Source: Prauserella shujinwangii
GTDB lineage: Bacteria; Actinomycetota; Actinomycetes; Mycobacteriales; Pseudonocardiaceae
Direction of reading: 5' to 3'
Length of the DNA: 64,000 nucleotides
Assembly: GCF_003001955.1 (NCBI RefSeq)
Contig: NZ_PVNH01000001.1
Coordinates: forward strand, 620,001 to 684,000
Position 1 is the first letter of the stretch; the number at the start of each line of letters is the position of its first letter. Shown here piece after piece: positions 33,924 through 41,700 of this stretch. The notes below the pieces were generated by a model. The model was not told the DNA's origin. It saw only the letters and a program-made list of their open reading frames with translations, and searched no databases. Both the position numbers and the translations under genes were made by a program.

Positions 33924-34889
33924 ATGAGGATCCTGGTCACCGGTGGCGCGGGTTTCATCGGCGCGCACTATGTCCGCACCCTGCTCGCCGGGGAATACCC
34001 GGGCTACGAAGAGGCCGAGATCACCGTCGTCGACAAGCTCACCTACGCCGGCAGCACCGAACGGCTACCCGGGCACCACGAGCGGCTGTCCTTCGTCCAG
34101 GGAGACATCTGCGATCCCGGGCTGCTCGGCCGCGTCGTGCCGGGCCACGACGCGATCGTGCACTTCGCGGCCGAGTCGCACGTCGACCGGTCGATCCTGG
34201 GTGGCGGCGAGTTCGTCCGCACGAACGTGCAGGGCACGCAGAACCTGCTGAACGCGGCGGTGGCCGCCGAGGTGACCACGGTCGTGCACGTGTCGACCGA
34301 CGAGGTGTACGGCTCGATCGACCAGGGGTCGTGGGACGAGGCGCAGCCGCTGCTGCCGAACTCGTTGTACGCGGCCACCAAGGCGAGCGGCGACCTGATC
34401 GCGCGCGCGTACCGGCGGACCCACGGTCTGGATGTGCGGATCACGCGGTGCTGCAACAACTACGGGCCGTACCAGCACACGGAGAAACTGATTCCCCTGT
34501 TCGTCACGAGCCTCCTCGGTGGAGTCCCCGTCCCGCTCTACGGTGACGGGGGCAACGTCCGGGAATGGCTGCACGTCGACGACCACTGCAGGGCGATCCA
34601 GCTCGTGTTGAGCGAGGGCGAGGCCGGGGAGATCTACAACATCGGTTCCGGCGCAGCGGTGAGCAACCGCGAGATGACCGCACTTCTGCTCGACCTGTGT
34701 GGCGCGGGCTGGGACCTCGTGCGGCACGTGCCCGACCGCAAGGGCCACGACCTCAGGTACTCGATCGACGACACGAAGATCAGAACAGAGCTCGGCTACG
34801 CGCCGCGGTGGTCGTTGGACGAGGGGCTCGCGAGCGTCGTCGCGTGGTACCGGGCGAACGACGACTGGTGGTCCAGGTTGCGTCGCTGA
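33924..34889 (+). CDS. rmlB: dTDP-glucose 4,6-dehydratase
   Basis: A 321-residue extended SDR of the RmlB type. Visible are the NAD motif TGGAGFIGAHYV, the active-site HVSTDEVYG, the YAATKASGD motif with Tyr and Lys, and RCCNNYGPYQ and YGDGGNVREWLHVDDH. It converts dTDP-glucose to the 4-keto-6-deoxy intermediate that feeds all sugars of this cluster. It closes the sugar operon and is followed, 12 nt after the stop, by a strong hairpin terminator. Its ATG is 14 nt after the ketoreductase stop. Confidence 0.95.
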   Translation: MRILVTGGAGFIGAHYVRTLLAGEYPGYEEAEITVVDKLTYAGSTERLPGHHERLSFVQGDICDPGLLGRVVPGHDAIVHFAAESHVDRSILGGGEFVRTNVQGTQNLLNAAVAAEVTTVVHVSTDEVYGSIDQGSWDEAQPLLPNSLYAATKASGDLIARAYRRTHGLDVRITRCCNNYGPYQHTEKLIPLFVTSLLGGVPVPLYGDGGNVREWLHVDDHCRAIQLVLSEGEAGEIYNIGSGAAVSNREMTALLLDLCGAGWDLVRHVPDRKGHDLRYSIDDTKIRTELGYAPRWSLDEGLASVVAWYRANDDWWSRLRR

Positions 34890-34901
34890 GGGGCGGCGAC
34901 T

Positions 34902-34933
34902 CCGCGGCAGCGGCGCCGACGCCGCTGCCGCGG
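34902..34933 (+). terminator. Intrinsic-type hairpin after the sugar operon
   Basis: A perfect 14-bp stem (34902-34915 with 34920-34933) has the 4-nt loop CCGA. It is followed by a short T run. It separates the sugar operon from the thymidylyltransferase gene, which has its own promoter. Confidence 0.75.
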
Positions 34934-34945
34934 TTTCAGCGGCCG

Positions 34946-34977
34946 TCGAGCCGTGGCCGAGCGCCGTCGGCCAGGGT
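34946..34977 (+). promoter_or_regulatory. Putative SARP-box promoter of the thymidylyltransferase gene
   Basis: Heptads TCGAGCC (34946-34952) and CCGAGCG (34957-34963) are 11 bp apart. An 8-bp gap and CAGGGT (34972-34977) follow. The site begins just after the terminator; the leader would be about 90 nt. Confidence 0.5.
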
Positions 34978-35074
34978 CAACCTCCGCGGTGTCGTCGCGG
35001 GGCGGGACGAGGTCCGGCGGCCGGGAGTCGCCCGGTCGGCCCTGGTTCTCCCCGGAGAGCGGAGGTTGAGCGCA

Positions 35075-35944
35075 GTGAAAGGCATCATTCTCGCCGGCGG
35101 TAACGGAACCCGGCTGTACCCGGCGACGCTCGGGGTGTCGAAGCAGCTGTTGCCGGTGTACGACAAGCCGCTGATCTACCACCCCCTGTCCGTGCTCATG
35201 CTGGCCGGCATCCGCGAGATACTGGTCATCAGCACGCGGCGCGACCTGGACGGCTTCCGCCGGCTCCTCGGTGACGGCGGCGAGCTCGGTCTCTCGCTGT
35301 GCTACGCGGTCCAGGACGAGCCTCGCGGCCTCGCGGACGCCTTCCTGATCGGCGCGGATCACGTGGGCGCCGATCAGGTCGCGCTGATCCTCGGGGACAA
35401 CGTCTTTCACGGACCACGGTTCTCGGAGGTGTTGCGAACCGCCGCGCGTGGCGTGGACGGCTGTGTCCTTTTCGGCTACCCGGTGCACGACCCCGAACGC
35501 TACGCGGTGGGCGAGGCGGACGACGATGGCGCGCTGATCTCACTTGAGGAGAAGCCGCGCAGACCGAGGTCGAACCGGGCGATCACGGGGCTGTACTTCT
35601 ATGACAACGACGTGCTGGACATCGCGAAGAACCTGCGCCCGTCCGCACGCGGTGAGCTGGAGATCACCGATGTGAACCTGCGCTATCTCGCCGCGGGAAA
35701 GGCGCGGCTGATCGATCTGGGACGTGGTTTCGTCTGGCTGGACACGGGAACGCACGAGTCGCTCAGTGAGGCGGGGCAGTACGTGCGGATCATGGAGAAC
35801 CGGCAGGGAGTCCGCATCGCGTGCGTCGAGGAGATCGCTCTGCGGATGGGTTTCATCGACCGGGAGTCCTGTTACCGGCTGGGGCAGCGGCTCGCGAAGT
35901 CACCCTACGGGCGCTACGTCATGGAGATCGCCGCGCACCCGTGA
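35075..35944 (+). CDS. rmlA: Glucose-1-phosphate thymidylyltransferase
   Basis: A 289-residue nucleotidylyltransferase with the RmlA signature LAGGNGTRLYPATLGVSKQL, the DKPLIYHPLSVLMLAGI segment, LGDNVF with the metal-binding Asp, and the EEKP and WLDTGTH motifs. It makes dTDP-glucose, the precursor for the deoxysugars. GTG 35075 has GGAGGT 8 nt upstream. It stands alone after the terminated sugar operon and is the rightmost gene with a SARP-type box, so it probably marks the right border of the cluster. Confidence 0.95.
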   Translation: MKGIILAGGNGTRLYPATLGVSKQLLPVYDKPLIYHPLSVLMLAGIREILVISTRRDLDGFRRLLGDGGELGLSLCYAVQDEPRGLADAFLIGADHVGADQVALILGDNVFHGPRFSEVLRTAARGVDGCVLFGYPVHDPERYAVGEADDDGALISLEEKPRRPRSNRAITGLYFYDNDVLDIAKNLRPSARGELEITDVNLRYLAAGKARLIDLGRGFVWLDTGTHESLSEAGQYVRIMENRQGVRIACVEEIALRMGFIDRESCYRLGQRLAKSPYGRYVMEIAAHP

Positions 35945-36196
35945 CACCGCCCGGCACCTTGTGCGCCAGACCTGCCCGGCCGCCGAGCGATCCCCGGACC
36001 CATCCGGCCGCGGCCAGGAGCTCCAGTACCCCGAGGGTCTCGACGAAGCCGACAGCGGCGCCTCTCGTGCACCTTCCGGCCGACGCCATCCGGGCGAGCG
36101 GTCCGGCAGCGCTCCACCGGGTGAGCTTCACCGGGTCCTCCGGCGCGCCGCGCTCGGGGAGCCGGGGCGGAGGGGGACGTGCCTAGGATCGGCGCC

Positions 36197-37120
36197 ATGA
36201 GGTTTGCGATCTCGCTCCCGCAGTTCTGCACCGACGGCACGTTCGACGGTGACGCGTTCGCCGCGTACGCGACCCGTGCCGAGGAGCTGGGCTTCGAGAG
36301 CGGCTGGACGCAGGAGCAGGCGCTCGGTGCGATGCCGCAACTGTCGCCGATCGAGGTGATGACCTACGCGGCGGCCCGCACCACCCGGTTGCGGCTCGGC
36401 TGCTCGGTGTTCGTCACCACCCTGCACAGCCCGGTGCACCTGGCGAAGAGCCTCGCCACCCTCGACCAGCTCAGCCGCGGCAGGCTGGAGGTCGGTGTCG
36501 GCACCGGCGGCCGGCGCGAGCGGACCTTTCCCGCCTTCGGCGTGGACCCGGACAGCTACCTCGCGCGGTTCACCGAAGGCCTCCGGCTGATGAAGACGCT
36601 GTGGACAGCGGACCCGGTCACGTTCTCGGGTGACTTCTGGCGGCTGGACGGCGCGAGCATGCAACCGAAACCATGGCAGAAGCCGTATCCGCCGCTGTGG
36701 TACGGCGGCAGCGGTTCCCTGGCGCTGCGCCGCGCGGCGCGGGAGGGGCACGGCTTCTTCGGCGCGGGCTCCTCGCCGACGGCACGCTTCGCCGAACAGG
36801 TGCGGGTGGTGCGTGAGGCGCTGACCGAGGCCGGCCGCGAGGACGACGGCTTCCGCATCGCCAAGCGCGCCTACGTCGCGGTGGACGACGACCCGGCGCG
36901 GGCGCGGCAGCGGATGAACGACGCGCTCGCGCGCATCTACGACGGCCGCTCGGCGACCATCGAGTCCGCGGCCGTGACGGGCACGGTGACCGAGGTCGCC
37001 GCCGGCCTCCGCGACATCGCCCTGGCGGGCGCGGAGCTGATCCTGCTGACTCCGGTGTACGAGCAGGCCGAACAGATGGAACGCCTCGCCGCGGAGGTGC
37101 TGCCGTCGGTGACCGGCTGA
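36197..37120 (+). CDS. LLM-class F420-dependent oxidoreductase
   Basis: A 307-residue TIM-barrel protein of the luciferase-like family, with EELGFESGW, LDQLSRGRLEVGVGTGG and the C-terminal AEQMERLAAEVLP. The family uses coenzyme F420 or FMN to oxidise or reduce small substrates; the substrate is unknown here. ATG 36197 is 7 nt after TAGGAT (36184-36189), so the transcript may be leaderless; a GTG at 36179 is an upstream alternative. The 250 bp between the thymidylyltransferase gene and this one hold no other clear feature. Probably outside the polyketide cluster. Confidence 0.85.
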   Translation: MRFAISLPQFCTDGTFDGDAFAAYATRAEELGFESGWTQEQALGAMPQLSPIEVMTYAAARTTRLRLGCSVFVTTLHSPVHLAKSLATLDQLSRGRLEVGVGTGGRRERTFPAFGVDPDSYLARFTEGLRLMKTLWTADPVTFSGDFWRLDGASMQPKPWQKPYPPLWYGGSGSLALRRAAREGHGFFGAGSSPTARFAEQVRVVREALTEAGREDDGFRIAKRAYVAVDDDPARARQRMNDALARIYDGRSATIESAAVTGTVTEVAAGLRDIALAGAELILLTPVYEQAEQMERLAAEVLPSVTG

Positions 37121-37146
37121 GGCGTCCTCGTCCCGGTCCGCTCCGA

Positions 37147-37390
37147 TCAGGCCTGCGGCTGGACGATGTCGACCATCCAGCAGATGCCGAAGCGATCGGT
37201 GCCGATGCCGCACTCGCCGCCCCCTGCTTCTCGAACCGCGTCGTCGCGCAGCCACGCCGTTCCCCGGCATCGTCTCCGCTCACGCTGAGGGCGATGTTGC
37301 CGCCGGGCTGGTGGGGCAGGGTGGCAGGTCGGCGGCCATGAGAGTGAACCCGGTGCCGGTCTCCGGCATCGCGTGCATGACCGTGCCGGT
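37147..37390 (-). pseudogene. Remnant of a VOC-family (PhnB/glyoxalase-like) gene
   Basis: Pieces of a VOC protein occur in order but in three different frames of the minus strand: GTVMHAMPETGTGF (from about 37387), then LPHQPGGNIALSVSGDDAGE, then GTDRFGICWMVDI ending at the stop at 37147. Typical PhnB-like proteins have these blocks in one frame with more sequence between them. The N-terminal half is missing. At least two frameshifts and some loss are needed. The 406 bp between the flanking genes hold nothing else that I can support. Confidence 0.7.
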
Positions 37391-37527
37391 CGCGGGTGGT
37401 GCCGAGGGCAGGCACCCGGCGCCGGGCACTGACGCGAACCGGGGCGCTCGCCCGCGGGCGGGCGCCCACCGCCGTCCGTGGCGCGAAAAGACCTGCGCCG
37501 TTCGCCCCGTAATGGTTTCCTGCTGCC

Positions 37528-38448
37528 ATGAAGGTGTTTGTCACGGGTGCGACCGGCGCGATCGGGGGACACACCGTCCCGGCCCTTGTCCGTGCCGGGC
37601 ACACGGTCAGCGCGCTCGCCCGCGGCTCCGCCAAGGCCGAGGTCCTGGCCGAGCAGGGAGCGACCCCGGTGCCGGTGTCGCTGTTCGACCGGGACGCCCT
37701 GGCGGCGGCCTTCGCCGGCCACGACGCGGTGGTCAACCTGGCCACCGCCATGCCGGCCACGGCCGCGTTCGTCGTCCGGCGGGCGTGGCGGCCCACCGGC
37801 CGGGTTCGCGCGGAGGGCGCGGCGAACGTCGCCGACGCCGCCCTCGCCGCGGGGGTGCGGCGCGTCGTGCAGGAGTCGGTGGCGATGCTCTACCGCGACC
37901 ACGGAGCACAGTGGATCGACGAGGACGCCGCCGTGGACAGCTACCCCGCCACGGCGGGCAACCACGCCGCGGAGGCCGCCGCCCACCGGTTCACCGCGTT
38001 CGGCGGGGAGGGGACGGTGCTGCGATTCGGGTTGTTCTACGGCCCGGGCGCCCGGCACAGCGAGCAGATGCTCGCCCTCGCGCGACGGCACATCGGGGTG
38101 ATGCTGGGCCCGCCAGGGAGCTACCTGTCCTCGATCCACGTCGCCGACGCCGCCTCGGCGGTCGTCGCCGCACTGCACGCGCCCGCGGGCACGTTCAACG
38201 TCGTCGACGACGAGCCGCTGACCCAACGCGCCTACGCCGGCGCGCTCAGCCACGCGGCGGGCGCCACGCCCTGGCTGCGGGTACCCGGGCGGGCGGGGCT
38301 GCTCCTCGGCGACCGGCTCACCTCGCTGACCCGGTCGCTGCGCGTCAGCAACAGCCGGTTCCGCGACGCCACGGCGTGGGCGCCCGCCTACCCCAGTGCG
38401 CGGGAAGGCTGGCTCGCCACCGCCGCCCACCTCGACCGGGCCCGTTAG
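37528..38448 (+). CDS. NAD(P)-dependent epimerase/dehydratase family protein
   Basis: A 306-residue atypical/extended SDR with TGATGAIGGHTVPALVRAG at the N-terminus and VVNLATAMP after strand 4. The Tyr-x3-Lys motif is not obvious: the segment after ESVAMLYRD lacks the usual YxxxK, as in many NAD-binding members that are not true sugar epimerases. It resembles nucleoside-diphosphate-sugar epimerase-like proteins common in actinomycetes. It is convergent with the XRE regulator and overlaps it by 4 bp. No link to deoxysugar synthesis is indicated by position or promoter. Confidence 0.85.
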   Translation: MKVFVTGATGAIGGHTVPALVRAGHTVSALARGSAKAEVLAEQGATPVPVSLFDRDALAAAFAGHDAVVNLATAMPATAAFVVRRAWRPTGRVRAEGAANVADAALAAGVRRVVQESVAMLYRDHGAQWIDEDAAVDSYPATAGNHAAEAAAHRFTAFGGEGTVLRFGLFYGPGARHSEQMLALARRHIGVMLGPPGSYLSSIHVADAASAVVAALHAPAGTFNVVDDEPLTQRAYAGALSHAAGATPWLRVPGRAGLLLGDRLTSLTRSLRVSNSRFRDATAWAPAYPSAREGWLATAAHLDRAR

Positions 38449-39314
38449 CCCGCCGCGTCGGGACCGGGCGCGGTTCGGGTGGCGTGCTGTTCCCGCAGGT
38501 GGGTGGCGTCGAGGGTGCCGAGGAGCCGGAGGGCGTCGGCGCTCGCGGATCCGGGCTCGGCGTGGTAGACGACCAGTTCCTGCCCCGGGGCCGACTTGAC
38601 GTCGAAGGCGTGCATGCGCAGCGTGAGCTCGCCGACCTGCGGATGGCGGAACCTCTTGCGCTCGAGCCGCTTGCGCCGCGCGTCGTGCCGTTGCCACATC
38701 GCCGCGAAGTCGGGGCTCCCGGCGCGGACGGCCTCCAGGACCTCCCGGATCCGGGGGTCGTGCGGAGCCTCGCCGTGCAGCGTACGGAAACCCGCGACGG
38801 TGTTGGCCGCGACCCGGTCCCAGTCCGGGTAGAACGTGCGGGCCTCCGGATCGAGGAAGACCTTCATGAGCAGGTTCGGGCCGTGCCTGAGCCCGTCGAA
38901 GAGCGCGTACGCCAGCCGGTTGGCGGCCAGTACGTCGTAGGCCTTGCCGAGCACCAGCGCCGGGTTCTCGGGCCACATCTCCAGGAGGCGCGACAGGCCG
39001 GGATCGGCGCGTTCGGGCCCGGCGCCGCGGTGCGTACGGGGCGTCAGTCCGGCCACCCGGAAGAGGTGCAGGCGGGCGTCGTCGTCCAGTCGCAGGGCCC
39101 GGGCGATCGCGTCGAGGACCTGGGCCGACGGGTTGCGCTCACGGCCTTGTTCCAGCCGCACGTAGTAGTCGACGCTCACGCCCGCCCTCGTCGCGACCTC
39201 CTCCCGGCGAAGACCCGGGACACGCCGCACCCCGGACGTGACGACGCCCGCTGCCTCGGGGCTCACCCGGCCGCGCCGGGCCCGGAGAAAGTCACCCAGG
39301 AGGTTCTCGGTCAT
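38445..39314 (-). CDS. XRE-family regulator with MmyB-like ligand-binding domain
   Basis: A 289-residue regulator. The N-terminal helix-turn-helix (about 28-85) contains GLRREEVATRAGVSVDYYVRLEQGR, and a C-terminal MmyB-type domain (about 105-275) includes FYPDWDRVAANTVAGFR and VYHAEPGSASADALRLL. Members usually control a divergently transcribed dehydrogenase. Here the SDR gene starts 101 bp away in the opposite direction, which fits. This pair is common in actinomycete chromosomes and probably unrelated to the polyketide cluster. Confidence 0.93.
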   Translation of the reverse strand: MTENLLGDFLRARRGRVSPEAAGVVTSGVRRVPGLRREEVATRAGVSVDYYVRLEQGRERNPSAQVLDAIARALRLDDDARLHLFRVAGLTPRTHRGAGPERADPGLSRLLEMWPENPALVLGKAYDVLAANRLAYALFDGLRHGPNLLMKVFLDPEARTFYPDWDRVAANTVAGFRTLHGEAPHDPRIREVLEAVRAGSPDFAAMWQRHDARRKRLERKRFRHPQVGELTLRMHAFDVKSAPGQELVVYHAEPGSASADALRLLGTLDATHLREQHATRTAPGPDAAG

Positions 39315-39415
39315 GCGGCCAGGCTACGCCGCGGCGAACCCGCGTGCCTGGGTGTGCCACTCCCAGGCACACCGCTGCCTTCCCCGGTCCCGCGATCTCG
39401 GTGAGGTTGGTGGCC

Positions 39416-40165
39416 ATGACCACCAACAACGACATGAGCGGCGAAAACCGGGTCGTCCTGGTGACCGGTGCCTCCAGCGGCATCGGCGAGGCCACGGCAC
39501 GTCGGCTGGCAGCCGAGGGGTACCACGTCGTCCTGGCCGCACGGCGCACGGACCGGCTTGGCGCGATCGTCGAGGACCTCCGGCACGCCGGGCACAGCGC
39601 GGAGAGCCGTGCGCTGGACGTCACCGACCGGGCGGCGTTCCAGACCCTCGTCGACGAGGTGATCGCCGTGCGGGGAAGGCTCGACGTGCTGGTCGGGAAC
39701 GCGGGGGTGATGTTGCTGTCCCGCCTCGACGGGCGGCAGGTCGACGAATGGGACCGGATGTTCGATGTCAACGTCCGCGGGTTGTACCACGGGATCGCCG
39801 CCGTGCTGCCGCATTTCCGGGAACGGGGGACCGGGCACGTGGTCACGATGGCCTCGGTCGGCGCGCACGAGGTGCCGCCGACGTCGGCGGTCTACTCGGC
39901 GACGAAGTTCGCCGCATGGGCGCTGACCGAGGGGTTGCGGGTGGAGTCCGGTCCGGGGGTTCGCGTGACGACGATCTGCCCCGGCGTGACCGAGTCCGAA
40001 CTGGCCGATCACATCACCGATCCCCACGCGGCCGAGTTCATGGTCGACTACCGCGCGGCCGCCATCCCGGCCGACGCCGTCGCCCGCGCCGTGAGCTTCG
40101 CCCTCGCCCAGCCTGCGGACGTCGATGTCAACGAGATCATCGTCCGCCCGGCGGCGCAACGCTGA
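39416..40165 (+). CDS. Short-chain dehydrogenase/reductase
   Basis: A 249-residue classical SDR. It has TGASSGIGEATARRL for NADP, GNAGVMLLSRL in place of NNAG, the Ser in TMASVGAHE, and YSATKFAAW with the catalytic Tyr and Lys. The ATG at 39416 lies 101 bp from the divergent MmyB-like regulator, which probably represses it. The family reduces or oxidises a wide range of carbonyl compounds; no specific substrate can be proposed. Confidence 0.92.
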   Translation: MTTNNDMSGENRVVLVTGASSGIGEATARRLAAEGYHVVLAARRTDRLGAIVEDLRHAGHSAESRALDVTDRAAFQTLVDEVIAVRGRLDVLVGNAGVMLLSRLDGRQVDEWDRMFDVNVRGLYHGIAAVLPHFRERGTGHVVTMASVGAHEVPPTSAVYSATKFAAWALTEGLRVESGPGVRVTTICPGVTESELADHITDPHAAEFMVDYRAAAIPADAVARAVSFALAQPADVDVNEIIVRPAAQR

Positions 40166-40600
40166 CGGAGCCGTGGCGGGGTCGTGGGGCGGATGCGCGC
40201 CCGCGACGGGGTTCTCCCGGTGGGCGACTCCTTCTCCGCCTACGTCGTGGAGTGGACGCTGCGTCGCCTCGGTGACCGCGCAGCCGCCGGACGTGGCCGG
40301 GCGGCCCGCGGCGGACCTGGCCGGGTCCGGCGAGCTGGTCGAGCGCGCCGCCGGGACCGCGTTCCCCGCGTCGTTCTCCGACCGGGACACGCTGCTGATC
40401 GGCACCGGCCGGCGTGCGGCGGCCGAGGCGGAGCGGGCAGAGCTGGGGAGGTGGCCGCGAGACCCCGGCGGTCCCTGGCTGGCCGCGTGAGCCACGGCTC
40501 CCGAGCCGGTTTGGGTGGCGCCGCTCGCGGGCACGCGGGAACCGGCAGGCAACCACCCGGAATCCGGGCCGGAGACGTCACGACGGGAATCGGAGCCCTG
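40166..40600 (+). other. Region without a confident gene; possible decayed ORF
   Basis: 435 bp between the SDR and lipoprotein genes. Coding-like stretches appear in two plus-strand frames: one beginning near 40193 (VLPVGDSFSAYVVEWTLRRLG), then another from about 40272 to 40490 (LVERAAGTAFPASFSDRDT). Reading them together needs a frameshift near 40275. I do not recognise the protein. It may be a broken gene or only GC-rich noise. Confidence 0.3.
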
Positions 40601-41527
40601 ATGCGATCGCGGCACCTCGGCCGATGGTGTGGGCGGCGCCGGGCCGGTCCGAGCCTGGCGGCCGCCTCGGCGGCGGCGATGCTGGCCCTCGCCTCGTGCG
40701 GGAGCGGAGGCGAGCAGGCCACGACCGGAGGCGAGCAGCCCACCGAGACCGGAAGGGCCACGGCGACCACGTCGCCGCCCGAGACGACGGAACGCACCAC
40801 GCCGGGCGGGACACCGACGACGCCCGCCGGCGGGGACGGGGGCCAGGACGCCGAGCCCGTCCCGCCCATCGGCGTCGCGGCGGCGTCGGGCCGGGGCGCC
40901 GACGGGGGAACGGTGCGGCTGGCGGATGTCCGGGTGGGCCGCCACGCGACCTTCGACCGGGTCGTCTTCGAGTTCCGCGGGGGCCGGCCCGGCTACGAGG
41001 TCGGTTACGGCGAGCTGGACGAACCGGGGTCGGGCAGGCGCGTCGAGATCGCGGGCGACCAGGCTCTCGAGGTCGTGTTCCGCGACGGCCGTGCGCTCCG
41101 CTCCCCCGAAGGGCGGACGGCACTGCGCCCGGACCTGCCCGCGATCGCCGCCGTGCGGTACGTCGGCGGCTTCGAAGCGGTGACCAAGTGGGGGATCGGG
41201 GCGCCCACCCGGCTCGGGTTCCGGGTCCAGGAACTGTCCGGGCCGCCGCGGCTCGCCGTGGACGTCGCGCATCCCCGGGCGTTCGCCGAGTTCGGCCGCG
41301 AGTGCCGCGACGTGACCATCGATCCAGTCCACCGGGCCGGGGCGATCCGCGCCCGCGACACGCACTGCGCGGTGGCCCGCGACATCGCGACCGCCGCCGT
41401 GCGGGAGGGCGGGCCCGAACCGGGCCAGGTGCACGGCTTCTCCTGCCGCTCCGAGCGAGCCGGGGCGTCGGCGCTGCGGTACCTCTGCGAGAAGGACGGC
41501 GCGTACGTGACGTTCCTGCTCAACTGA
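40601..41527 (+). CDS. Putative lipoprotein with AMIN-like domain
   Basis: A 308-residue exported protein. A basic start and hydrophobic stretch end in the lipobox LASC with Cys33 as the lipidated residue. A Thr/Pro/Gly-rich linker (about 40-85) follows, then a globular domain with VRVGRHATFDRVVFEFRG and VRYVGGFEAVTKWGIG, as in AMIN-like domain proteins of actinomycetes. The C-terminal part has several Cys (EFGRECRDV, DTHCAVA, GFSCRS, YLCEKDG) that could form two disulfides. It is probably anchored on the outer face of the membrane. Function unknown. The 170 bp after it hold no clear feature. Confidence 0.8.
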   Translation: MRSRHLGRWCGRRRAGPSLAAASAAAMLALASCGSGGEQATTGGEQPTETGRATATTSPPETTERTTPGGTPTTPAGGDGGQDAEPVPPIGVAAASGRGADGGTVRLADVRVGRHATFDRVVFEFRGGRPGYEVGYGELDEPGSGRRVEIAGDQALEVVFRDGRALRSPEGRTALRPDLPAIAAVRYVGGFEAVTKWGIGAPTRLGFRVQELSGPPRLAVDVAHPRAFAEFGRECRDVTIDPVHRAGAIRARDTHCAVARDIATAAVREGGPEPGQVHGFSCRSERAGASALRYLCEKDGAYVTFLLN

Positions 41528-41700
41528 GCGCCCGCACGAGCATCCGGGTGCTCGTCACTCCCCGCGTGGTGCGCGCGGCGGGGCATGGTCCACTCCGGTG
41601 ATCGGTGTCTGCTGGACGGGTTGGGATGCGCGTGTTCCCCTTGTGCCGCTCGCGCTGATCTGGGCTAGCTGGACGGGAGGAACGAGGCCTGGGAACGTCG

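Noticed and set aside
35066-35072. TTGAGCG heptad just before the rmlA start codon
   Set aside because: It is a single heptad overlapping the Shine-Dalgarno region, too close to the start for activation. The proper box lies at 34946-34977.
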